In this document: piece after piece, positions 46,676-57,702 of the stretch | Numbering within the stretch: the stretch's first letter is position 1 | Layout of the letters: each line of letters begins with the position of its first letter | Assembly: GCA_000149265.1 (NCBI GenBank) | Contig: CH001811.1 | Location: 422,881 to 486,880, forward strand | Length of the DNA stretch: 64,000 bases | DNA from: Ciona savignyi | Lineage: Eukaryota > Chordata > Ascidiacea > Phlebobranchia > Cionidae | Direction: 5' to 3' | The notes under the pieces: model-generated | The model's database searches: none | What the model saw: only the letters and a program-made list of their open reading frames with translations | Told to the model about the DNA's origin: nothing | Made by a program: the position numbers and the translations under genes

Positions 46676-49600
46676 TCATATAGCGACACCCCGTGGCACA
46701 CGCGAAGGTTGAAGATAGACGTATGGTTGTTTCAATGATTTGTTTCGACTTTTAATATTTTCCTCCAGCTGAGCAAGTTGTTCTTGGTACTTCCCCTGAA
46801 TTGATGTTATGACGTCATCTGCAAACAATTTTTCTGGGAATTGTCCGATATAAATCTGTGGAGAAATATGGACAATTTACGGAATCGGCGGAACAACGAC
46901 ACCAGCTTAATTAAATACGCGTTGTAATCCGTGGGTAACCATCTTTCATAATATATATATACGCAGTACAGCAAAATATCGTGGCTTCCACCCCATCCGC
47001 TATATTTAGTATGTTGTACACATTGCCGGGACGATAAGCATTAAGTTATCATACCCACAAAATTGAGCTTGAACCCCGTAATATGTGCTGTCCGACCATC
47101 AATGCAAAAACTGGCGCGTTTATACAGAATTTACCTCATTTGGTACGTTCGTGTGGCCGAATGGTTAGCGCGACCGATACATAAACAATATTGTTTATAA
47201 AAACGGACTTAGAGACAAGTCCGTAATGGGTTCGAAACTTGGCACGGTTTAAAAGAAAAAATTAAATAAACAATTTTTAAAACAATTACCTCATTGGATG
47301 AAAAATCAGACAATGTGTAACTCAGCGCACAAATGGTGCTCGTCATAGTGGCATCGGGTAACGAGTTCAATATCCGTTCCATTGTCGCCTGTAACGTTTT
47401 GAGGGTGTCGCCGTATTAATGTGACATAATGACTTGTGGTTACGCAACTTAGTACGAATAGCTATAATCCAAATAATAATACTAAATCATCGGTATAATA
47501 AAGATTACACTTAAATTTATAGATTAAACATTAATATTATAAATCCGGATTGTGGCATACGCGGTATCGTATCCCACCCAAAAACGTCATGGTAATGGCG
47601 TAATACCTCTCCTATCTTGTGCGGAGGCAGCCGCATCGCCGGCGGAGAATTTGGGACGAACTTGTACGTTTCATACTGACCAAAATTGACGGCAGCGTGT
47701 TGCGCAGAGCTTGTAAACATAAGCGCCACACATATCTCCACCTGCATGCCAATCAGGTTCATTTCCTCACCAAATAAAAGTAGCTACACAGACCAGTTGT
47801 TGAATGGAGGTAATGGATTCGGGAAATCTCCGGCTATCACCATCCTGCCAACCCAGTCCCTCCTGTGCGACGTCTTGTGCCCAACCTTGTAATTCGTTAT
47901 CTTCTTTTACCTCCTACGTTTTTAAAAATTTATAGAGTGCTTGATTGGCGACATCCTTACCTCATCTGCTACGTAGTATCTTCTAAGGATAGCGTTAACG
48001 TATTCTTCCATAATGGTCCAAAGCGCAATGGCATCTTCTCTGTAGTGGAAGTTTGGGAGTAAGCTCTGATCGTCCGTTCCTGTGACGTTGCACGTATTAC
48101 GCCATATTCATAGTTTCGTTACGTCACCATTGTTATACATTATACCCAAGTACCTAGTTTCCTTAGAACTTTGGGAATGACCAAATCTTCGAATTTGAAT
48201 GTTTTGTACAATTTTCTACATAATGACGCTGCAGCTGTGGAAGTAAAATAAAGTCATAAAACACACATTCACGGTACTTGACGCCATTTTTGAGGGTACA
48301 ATACGTACAGATGGCAATTGCTGTGCCTGCTAAAGCGCCGGGTGCTAAGAGAGCTATTCTACCATCGGTGTTAATCGCGGTTATGGTCCGTAAGTGAGGG
48401 CTTAGGAGCTTGTAGATCGGATGAGGCGACGGTAGACAACGAAACAAGGCGACTCCGAATGGTTCAATAACAAAGTGCGTTAAAAGAAGGTGATAAACCC
48501 ACTGCAATAATATTGTGTGTGTAAGTTATTTTTCTCCAATATATTGTATCGCATCTTGGTCTTGCCGATGAGCTGGTCCGTGGCTCCTCATGCCTTCAGA
48601 CGAGTTCTGACAGATCGAAACTTGCATCCTATAATATCTTTCTTAAAATTATAATAAAAAATCCTTATGGGTATTGGACAACTGATTGTTAGAATTTTAT
48701 ATAATCAGTTTGGCCCCGGAGCTACAAAAAGTTTTCCGATCCCTGAACTAAATGCTTTTTAACAAAGATGTATTCAGCTTATTCATGCCCATTGTTGATT
48801 TAACATAAGTATTACATATGTTAATGTTGGAGACAGTTCTGTAGATTTTGTTCCCGTCAATAATGAGTTCAATCAACACCCACTTTCACAGAGGACCAAT
48901 ACCTGTTAACAGTCAATTAAACGTGATACAAACAGTCAAACAATACTTTAAACCCCAGCTGAGAAACACAGCATATCAACAGTCGATTGAATATAAACTT
49001 ATGTTCGAAGCCAAATACCTCATGAGCGTTCGTGACTGCGCATCGAAAATACATCTTGGCCAACAACCAATCCATATCTGTACTGGACGGGGTGAACAAA
49101 TAATCGCGATCGCCAGGAACCAATTGAATTGCCACTGGAAGGAATTTTCCAGAATCATTCACGTAGAACAAACCGATTGCATCAGGGCAAAATAACCCAT
49201 TAGAACGCTCGACGCCTTGGAAGATTTCGCTGTGATCGCTGATATACAATCGACCAGCCTGCGAGAAATATTTCATTTATTCACACAAGTGACGCAAATA
49301 GTAGTACCACTGGACCTGCATCGCACCAACAAGCGTATTTCCCCCCAGAAACTCGATGACGTCATCATTAGTGATGTCAAAGCGGGGGTTACTCTCCGTC
49401 ATCCTCTGAACAGAAAGTGGGCTGATTCCGGTTAAAACTTGCCGACCAATTCCTTCATCGGTTTGCCAACTGGACAATACAAAACCAATAGTGAATAATA
49501 AGCTTAAACACTATAGGCGGAACGGTCCTTTCTTTCGCATTGATTTTGTTAGATGGCTCTTGGCGTGTGAACTGCCGTGTTACTATATGGTCAACGCAAC

Positions 49601-52118
49601 CGATACATACTCCGAGTTCTGTACAAAAAACTGTATTAGTGACAATCCAATCATTATTTCAAAACTTAAGGCCTGGTAAAATGTCATTAAAGCTTCTAAC
49701 GTTATAGTTTTTCTTAAAATGACCGGTTTTATGAATCTACTTGACATAGGTTATGGGTTAAATAAAAAGCGTGGCCGTTAAATCGTTTTTTGACCGGGAT
49801 CAGTTTCGATCCCATGATAGTCTCGTCACTTATAGACCGTTTATGTATACGAGTCGACGTATGTATATCGGTTGCTTTAACTGTGCTACACGAACGTACG
49901 TTCAAACCCCATTTTTACCAAGCCAAGTTTCGAAACCATGATGGGCTCGTCACCAGGACTATCTTTAGTAAAAGAGTCGGTATATGTATCGGCAGGGTTA
50001 ACCATTCGGCCACACGACCGTACTGTCGAAGCCATTTTTACTGAGCCAAGTTTCAAAACCATGATAGGCTCGTCACTTGGACCGTTTTTGTATAAGTCGG
50101 TATATGTATCGGTCGTGCCATTTGACCACACGACCTTACAGTCAAACCCAAAATGAGTAAAATTTGTTTTATAAATTGCTGAAGCCTACATCACTCAACC
50201 CGACAACTAGCACTAGTCGTATTGAATATAACAACAAATTAACTACATTGGCGCGGATTTTTGCGCTTTATACGTGACTTACTCTTCGTGGTAATCAGAT
50301 TCGTGATCGTCGATTTTGTCATAGAATTGCTTGTAACTATCCAAACTATCAATTGGCCGAATCACACCTGAGAATTATGAATTGTTACAGCAGGCATTTA
50401 TATTATAAATTTATGTAACGTTATAACCTATATTTATATAATATTTTAAATGTTTTGGCAAGTTTAAAAATCCCATTCTATTTTTTCTATACCGGCTGGT
50501 GTAACAGCTTCGGAAAATAAAGACAGCATGTGGTTTTAAATGGTGAACAGAACTGAATAGCTCTAGCAATTCAACTGCGGAAAAGGGCTTTACATGACAT
50601 GCACGTGTCATAATAATACGCCTACATTTATAACTATGTTATCCTATTTCACTGTGAGTCATTTTTTGACAAAACACCAAATTACTTTTGAGAACACTCA
50701 GAACAGCCTGGATTTTTCCCGCTAGGGCCCTGCTTTTTAAATCCTTCTTTCGAATTTCATTCCGTTGAAAAATCTTCGGCAGTTCATCATAACTTGCAGC
50801 ATCCACGTGCCTAGGGAGGCCGTAGTCAATATGATTCTCCAACGGGCGGCTGCACCACTGGTATGCACCTCGGGTTCGATCGATTTCTTGCCGTCGGAAT
50901 GAACTTATGAAGGACTGTTTTACTTTCTGTGGCAGGGAGGCTTCTGTGGACAGTAAGTTAGGGTACCGCGACGTGGTCAAGAAGTTAAGTACGGTGGTTG
51001 GTAAACTGGTAACGTGCCCGTAGATGCGGTTTAGATTGCCGCTCCGTCCACAAATTGATATGTGCGGGCAAAAAACTAAATATGTTTAAACCAATCAAAA
51101 AAATGTAATCTATCTGATCATTAAAGTCACAGTATTATAAAAATAAGTAACAATAAATCGTGATTTCGCCAATCTAGACTCGGGACCACCGGACGATAAA
51201 TATGTTATAAATATGGTTTCCCCATTTCGGGGATTTCTATAAAGTACAAGAAATATAGTGTTTTTGGATTATGGTGGTTTTAAATTGTATGCTGTGGTAG
51301 CTCTACTGTGGTTTTAAACACATGGTCACACAATTAAATTAACCACCACCCTCTAGTAACTAGTTGTTTTAACAATACAAGGGGTGATAACTTACCGTTA
51401 GCGCTAAAAATTGTTTTTGTATCTTCTATCCAATCATAGACTGGAAACAAAATCTTTTGTGAGTCATAATCGACGAATATTCGATCACAGAACCACTCAC
51501 TGTTGCCACTACTGTTTCTCAAATCTGTGAAATTTTTAACAGCGAGTCAGACACCACAAAGAAACATTTGCATCTATAACTGTAAAATCGTGTCCCAAAA
51601 ATATCAATGTCACAAAACTCACTTATCCGTATAACAACTGGAGGGCCTACGTCATTACAGTTGATTGAAAAATGATCGACTTGACCAGGTTGAAAATCAT
51701 CATGAAATAAGTTGTCGAATTTTATAAAAACAGTTGATTTTCCAGTTTCCCCGATAAGTTGAATGAAAACTGTTGAATCTGTTCCTGCCTCGCAGTAGGC
51801 ATCCGATGTCTGTAGTTCAAAAGTAATTCGGTGTGTAAATTAAGAAATAGCAGTCACTATTGTACGCAAAAAAAGTAGTAATGTGTTACATAATAATAAT
51901 AAAATACTCCTGTTTATACTAGCGATTACATAAGCGCGTTCATCGGCCACGTTAATTCGCAACGGTTCCAATCCAAGCACAACAAATAACATTATTGCTG
52001 CCAGTCGTGTTTACCTCTATAATGAAAGCATAAATATAACAAAACAGCAAAATACCTTTATAGAAAGCTGATATTCTGATAACTGTGTTTTGACTTTTCT
52101 ACTGCAGCACACGCCCAT
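46676..52118 (-). CDS. ALOX-like: Animal lipoxygenase with PLAT domain
   Basis: Fourteen exons, 5' to 3': 52118-52056, 51809-51623, 51524-51396, 51075-50686, 50367-50283, 49469-49316, 49258-49019, 48501-48309, 48234-48154, 48079-47961, 47913-47794, 47741-47607, 47388-47290, 46855-46676 (TGA). They sum to 2175 nt, 724 residues, all in phase; an in-frame TAG lies 21 nt before the ATG. PLAT/C2-like domain about 16-120 (AGTDSTVFIQLIGE, SEWFCDRIFVDY). Catalytic domain: HLLLTH (H420, H425), QHAAVNFGQYE (H602, N606) and a C-terminal VAI (I724), the five iron ligands of animal lipoxygenases. They dioxygenate polyunsaturated fatty acids. It is slightly longer than vertebrate enzymes (about 660-710), with extra sequence after the PLAT domain. 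It begins MGVCCSRK, a likely acylation signal. Position specificity is not resolved. Exon 4 start is the least certain boundary. Confidence 0.94.
47148..47265 (+). repeat. tRNA-derived SINE (family T), intact head
   Basis: A-box-like TGGCCGAATGGTTAGCGCGA and B box GGGTTCGAAACTTGG lie about 65 nt apart with an inserted palindromic linker (AAACAATATTGTTT). The head resembles a Leu/Ser-type tRNA but lacks proper stems. It lies in the last lipoxygenase intron. Confidence 0.65.
49795..50140 (-). repeat. Three tandem copies of SINE family T
   Basis: Units of about 118 bp starting near 49795, 49915 and 50035, each with GAGCCAAGTTTCGAAACCAT or a variant, a TCGTCACNNGGACCGT block and GTCGGTATATGTATCGG, the last two ending in CCACACGACC. 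They lie in a lipoxygenase intron. Confidence 0.75.
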
Positions 52119-52778
52119 TGTTATCTCACGGTACAACTATTGTTTCGTCACACTGCAAACGGTTTATTTTGTGCCAGGAAGGAAATGAAATAGCAATCAT
52201 AATACTGTAATATAATAATCATTTGATCGAGCTATTTTACTTGATAATTCAGGTGGCTTATTTTAGTTAGATAATTTACAAACGCCAGCGGAATATAAAT
52301 GTACACAAGCATAAAATATAACACGCAGACGTGCCACAATCGCCAATGAATAACCACATTACGTACATGTCATGTGTGCTATATGCATCGTAACAATGGT
52401 GGTGATTCGCCCAATGTTTGTTTGGTTGAAAGCAGCATGTGCTAGGCTGTGCGCCGGTGTTCTCATTTAGCTGTAGTTTTGTAATCGTGAAGCAGTGCTT
52501 TGTGAAATAAAGGTGTTAATTGTGCATCTGCTAGCTGTTTTGTTGGGAAAAAGTTGCTGATGTACGAAGGGGTATGAGCCCAAATTTTTTAAGCAAACTT
52601 TTGGAGGGTTTTGAATTTAGGTTGCAGATCCAAGCTTTAATTTTAAATTGTGAAAAAAATCTAAGACTTCATATGTCAGAATTTTGAGTGACAGCCATAT
52701 TCTGTGAGGTCAGTTTTTCTCAAGTTAAACCTACCGTTGTTCCGATAGCCCCATGGTGGACGCAAAGGAAATGTGGTG

Positions 52779-53025
52779 GATAGGATATTCCTGTTTTTCC
52801 GTGGATGGGAAAACCGAGGGGGTTAACACACGGGCAATCGTAAGATCACCTCGCGTTACCGGAGCTATTGCAGTGTGTTGTGTGTGATAGACACGTTACT
52901 TCAAGGGCAATGTCCGTAAAGTGCCTTGCCCAATGAAACAACTGACTACCTAACGACCAGTTTTGCACCTGCAACCTTTCGATTGAAAAGCGACGCACTT
53001 AAACGCCAGACTAACCGGTCGGTGG
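52779..53025 (-). repeat. SINE family S, well preserved
   Basis: Minus-strand copy from GGATATTCCTGTTTTTCCGT through GGGGGTTAACACACGGGCAA to AGACTAACCGGTCGG; it has an internal deletion of the CCACTGGGTTCAG part. Confidence 0.88.
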
Positions 53026-53397
53026 TGATTACGCCGGGTGTTCTTGCGTTTTCCCAATAATGGAGAAAAAAACGGAATATTCTATCATACTAATTTATTT
53101 AACGTCAAAAGTTAAATAAATTAAACCAACACGGCAGCAATGTCTTTATTAAATTATACATGCTACAATATCTGTGGTTCATACAAGTAAGGGCAAAGTA
53201 CTGCACTATGAAGATTTGCCTTTTAGATACAAATACAAGAAACTTGTTTTTTTTATTAAACATTTGTTTTAAGAAAAAATATTGGCATATTTGTGGTCCT
53301 TAACTGTATACGAATTAATTATTCAAGGGGTTGGCAGTGTCAGATAATCAAAGTTAATTTCATATGATAGATACAATATTTTGGTTTTTGTTAAAAC

Positions 53398-53510
53398 ACT
53401 TAACCCTCTGAATTCATAAGAGTCAGTTAAGTGCCTGGTCAATGGATACAAGCAACTAATTTCGATATCGCAACCTTTTAACTGATGTTTCAATTTGAAA
53501 TTTTCAACCT
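53398..53510 (-). repeat. SINE family S, fragment
   Basis: Diverged fragment with GTCAGTTAAGTGCCTGGTCA and the head complement TATCGCAACCTTTTAACTGA. Confidence 0.5.
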
Positions 53511-53682
53511 ATACAGCCATAATAAAACAAAAAAATATAGACTAAAATGAATTTCAGTAAAGTTTCCAATTTCATTTAAAAGAAATATAACAGCTGCAAA
53601 ACAGGATAGCAGCATTCATTTAGCTAAAATTTCTTGCCAGCCCACTCAGTAATAATACTTTTCCAGTTAAAGAAAATGTATA

Positions 53683-55029
53683 TCAGTCAGAGTCGTATGC
53701 ATCACCCTTGATATCATCAGGAACTTCAGCAAAATGTGACGGATCTTCTTTAGTTGTTTTTTTTAATCTTTCGCGGATTATTTCTGCAATCGCACGCTGT
53801 GTTTTACGCTCTAAGCGGTCAAGTTTGGATTGAATATCTCTTTTCAGGTCCCAATCCGGTTTCCTTGGAGCCAAGTTTAGTAAATCGACCTCTTCTTGCA
53901 GGGCTGGTTCGGCTGATTGACTATCCAATTGTTTCTTTGAAAAATAAAAATAAATTAAATCAAAGTAGATTTGTTTTTCGGTTATTGGGTCACTAATGAG
54001 CCATGATCTAATTGGTAAAAAAGACAGTGACCAATTGGAAATTATTATCTAGGCTGTATTGTAAGTTCTACACTTCTACCATAACAAATTCTAAAAAGTA
54101 TGCTTATATGCAATTTGGTAAGATTTTTCCAATTTTTAAAAAGTTTACTGATAGCAAGTAAACCCAAATTGTTAAACAATTACAAAAATGAATAACAAGG
54201 AAACATCTCAATGCAAAATGTTTAAGAGCATTCACCATTTTGTGTAATGTTGGTCAAGGGTTGAGAATGTAATCTTAATACAACGTTCACTAAGTTCAAT
54301 AATCTAAGACTGACTACAGTTGGCTGCCGGTTTTAAACCGGTCAACTTTTAACTCGCACAAAGAAACTAATTTGCTAAACAATGAAATTATATGCACAAA
54401 CTGTGTTAGGGGTTTAAGAATAAGAATATGCCAATAGTTTTTAAAAGCCAGAACCAGTCCGGAAAAGATGAACCAGTCTGGATCGGCTTTCATGCACAAT
54501 AAAGCTTTGGTGTAGAATAAGTATGTGTCTTACAATTTAAAACCTTTAACAACAAGCTAAATTGCATCGCAACTCGCTGTTTCCACTCAGATTGCACCAG
54601 GTCATTCAGGAACTAACATAATCAAGTTCTTCAGGCTGGCTTAATACATCTTAAAGTTTGCTTAGAACACTACAATTACAAATTTTTAAAACAAAATAAG
54701 CCTAATGCCTTGAGAGTTGTCTGGTAATTATACCACTCTCATTATGGTTTTTTATTATTATCCTTTAAATTTACAAGTTAGCAAAAATGACTGACTGTTA
54801 TTTTATTTTCCACTTTTTCTGGTTCAGCATCTGGAAGAACAGCATCTTTAAAATCTTCGGACAAAGGATTATAGTTTCGTAGCTTGAGTTGAGGCTTAGG
54901 AAGTTCTTCTTTATCGCTCTTTTTGGCTGGAGGTTCACCACCCGTTTTTCTCTGTTCCCGCATAGCTTTTAACCTCTCCTTCCTCTTACGTGCCGCCTCC
55001 TCGAGATTCCCAATGTTTTTATCACCCAT
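53683..55029 (-). CDS. CCDC12: Coiled-coil domain-containing protein 12, spliceosome-associated
   Basis: Two exons: 55029-54796 and 53934-53683, 161 residues (human about 166). The N-terminal half is a basic coiled coil (NLEEAARKRKERLKAMREQR) followed by QLKLRNYNPLSEDF. The second exon has the family hallmark EVDLLNLAPRKPDWDLKRDI, then RKTQRAIAEIIRERLK and an acidic end DAYDSD. CCDC12 (cwf18 family) is a small nuclear component of activated spliceosomes. The exon 1 donor is taken as ACA|GTCAGT, a weak site; an in-phase alternative AAA|GTGGAA just upstream would shorten the protein by seven residues. A 0.86-kb intron separates the exons. Confidence 0.93.
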
Positions 55030-55619
55030 TGTACTAAAGTGCTGAGTACAAAAACCGACAGATCTGACTACTTTTATTCCCTTTTTCGTGATAAAATATT
55101 TTGTTTCCAATAACGTTTAATACATTAATCTAATCCACGAAGTCCTATTTTAAATCGGTTTCAAACAATATCATTTTGAACTCCACAAATCTGTTCGTAA
55201 ATTTTCTACCAAAAATGTATTCACATTTTTGAAGATCCACTTTTTAGCCCGGATGGGGGTGTTGATGAGATTTTATCATGTTAAAAACGCCTATTTGGCT
55301 GATTTTACATTAAGTAAAATCGACGTATATATTATTACATAGCGTACACGTATTAAATCAAGTTACTAACAAAACCATGTACATACATATTTCTGTGTGC
55401 AGATAATTTTATTTTATTAAATTATCAGAATACATAGGAAATTTCTTTCTCTCAGAAGAAAGTGTGTGGGTTACAATAGATATCTAAAACAAAGTTAAAA
55501 TAATAAAATACCAAGTTATTGTAAGTTAGTATTCTATGCTAAAATCTAAAGTTTTATCTAAGATATCTATAAAATTTACTCATGTTCAAATTCAGGAAAA
55601 TCAGTATTTATTTTGATCA

Positions 55620-55700
55620 TATTTATTCCCAGAAATAGGTGTTATAACACGGAAAACATAAGATTACCTCGTGTCCAACTTCGGATTACCCTATTTTTTT
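55620..55700 (-). repeat. SINE family S, fragment
   Basis: Right-end fragment on the minus strand (GTGTTATAACACGGAAAACA, GATTACCTCGTGTCCAACTT). Confidence 0.5.
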
Positions 55701-56028
55701 ATATTGTGTTAAATATCGCATTGATGTAGTTTTTGCACAATGTCGTAATTTCAGTTTAACACCTTGCGCACGCCCGTATTAGTAATAATTATAATCGTCT
55801 GCTTCTGCGTGTCTGACCTCTGCTATTTATTTGTGGTACAATTTCTTTACGGTTTAGTGTGGTAGTTGACTGTTCCTATATTGTTATTTTATTGCGTTTC
55901 CTTTTTGTTTTAATAAACAGTCAATTAAACCTTAATAAATGAGGAATACAACAATAACATATCTGAGTGCCGTGTTAAAAGGTGCAATCAACTAGCTGTA
56001 GTTTAGTATCGACTTCATTTGGCTTATA

Positions 56029-56102
56029 TCGGCGTCTCCCAGGTCGAAACGGTCCCAAGTGAAAGCACATAATGCTTGACTTGTTTCGGCCTGGGTCGCC
56101 GA
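56029..56102 (+). other. Long imperfect hairpin
   Basis: The left arm 56029-56050 (TCGGCG, TCT, CCCAGGTCGAAAC) pairs with the right arm 56083-56102 (GTTTCGGCCTGGG, T, CGCCGA); about 18 of 20 pairs form around a 32-nt loop. It lies in a gene-free stretch 1 kb upstream of CCDC12. Confidence 0.7.
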
Positions 56103-56229
56103 GGACTCCCAGAACGACTATTCTTTATTTAATATATTTTACAGATAAAACCTATATATATCGTTCGATACCGAGTGCTGCAGAGCGGCAAAATAAAGAA
56201 GAAACCGACGTCGCTCTGCAGCCAAGGAC

Positions 56230-56329
56230 NNNNNNNNNNNNNNNNNNNNNNNNNNNNNNNNNNNNNNNNNNNNNNNNNNNNNNNNNNNNNNNNNNNNNNN
56301 NNNNNNNNNNNNNNNNNNNNNNNNNNNNN
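56230..56329. other. Assembly gap (100 N)
   Basis: A placeholder run of N flanked by hairpin-prone sequence: GCTGCAGAGCG (56177-56187) is the exact complement of CGCTCTGCAGC (56212-56222) just before the gap. Confidence 0.95.
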
Positions 56330-56611
56330 TCACCCTGTGCAGCAGAAGGCCGTGTTTTAAAACTACTCTGTAGTGGCTCATGATAATTTTGTGCTCCCTT
56401 TTCGTTCGTTTAAGTTGATGCCATTAAAATCACTTGAATCAAAACCAACTTTTTTTCAGATCAGCGAGCTATCCGAAGTGCTCGCTTGTTAATCTAGAAA
56501 GTTGATCGGTTAAAACGAAAATGACGATATGTGCTCATTGCAAGCGGTTTCCAACAAATAGATTTAAGCTAATTCATTATACAGTACATCTACCCTGTAA
56601 ACACAACAGTA

Positions 56612-57702
56612 TTAACTCTTTCACTCCCGGCCAAATGCATTAATTTAAACATGCTGTCCCGCAGTGTTTTTTACAATTTTTGGTCATTTTCAAATTAGCA
56701 CAGTTTTTCTCAAATTTATGCTATGATTTAATATTTAGTATGGTTGGAAAGATAATTTATCCCTCTTTTAAACAAACCGCACACCTAGAATCTACCTCCA
56801 ATAAAGAATATATTATGTAAACTTTAGTGAACACCACTTTTTATGTAAAGAAAATTCTGCTCGACTTTGAAAATTTTGAGGTGCACTGACAAACGAAATA
56901 CTCACTAATTATTGGTATGCCCAAATGATATGAAAATTGGAATGTAGATTGTCTAATAGTTTTTGTACTCAGGAAAATTTGAACTGTATTTGTATCTTCA
57001 GTAGTTTTTTTTACTATTCCTAATTGAAATTTTCCTTTATTCTAACTATATTATGAAAAATTGAACCAAAACGCATTGAAGTTTTTAGTTTTGTAGAACT
57101 AAAATAGTAAAAAGTATAAATAAGAACAGTGAAGGAAGTGTAAAAAGGGCATACAAAAGCAAACAAACACAAATACTATATCCAATATTCTTCAAAGCAG
57201 GGCACACCGAACTAGCTAGTCTCGCCGCCTTTTTCTTTATCGTACGCTCAGCAGGCCCAGCTGGATTCATGCTTTGGTGAACACGAAGCATAAACGCCTG
57301 CTGCGAAAACGTCACCAACGCTCTCCTTTTTTTCTCAACGGCACGAAATTCACAGAGAATGTAAAGAAAGACTTGCTTGACAAAAAGAGCTTCTCCGCAA
57401 GTTAACGCGACTCCTATTGGCTGAGTTAGTCACTTGTAAATTCGTGTAAAATCGATAGAAATAAGAGGCGAAGCCTTGAAAAAGAAAGGCTATCACTCCT
57501 CGCATTTTTAATATTTCTCCGACGAAAATTACAGAGAATAAAATATAGGGTGTCCTTGATCGAATGAGCCATAGCTGAGGTCTCTACCATTACGCATTGC
57601 GGAGAAATCGTTTTTTAGATTTGCGTCCATTTATGGACAGACGGGATACCATGTTTTCCCACCAACTCGCCATATATGGCGAGTTGGGACGGAAAGAGTT
57701 AA
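56612..57702. mobile_element. piggyBac-like non-autonomous element with TTAA ends
   Basis: It begins TTAACTCTTTCACTCCC and ends GGGACGGAAAGAGTTAA, inverted copies of each other with a TTAA at each outer edge, the target site of piggyBac transposons. About 1.09 kb with no transposase frame. A perfect 26-bp palindrome (CCAACTCGCCATA and its complement) lies 10 bp inside the right end. Confidence 0.7.

Noticed and set aside
48848-49195. 115-codon plus-strand frame
   Set aside because: Antisense to lipoxygenase exon 7 (AIQLVPGDRDYLF, DWLLAKM on the minus strand).
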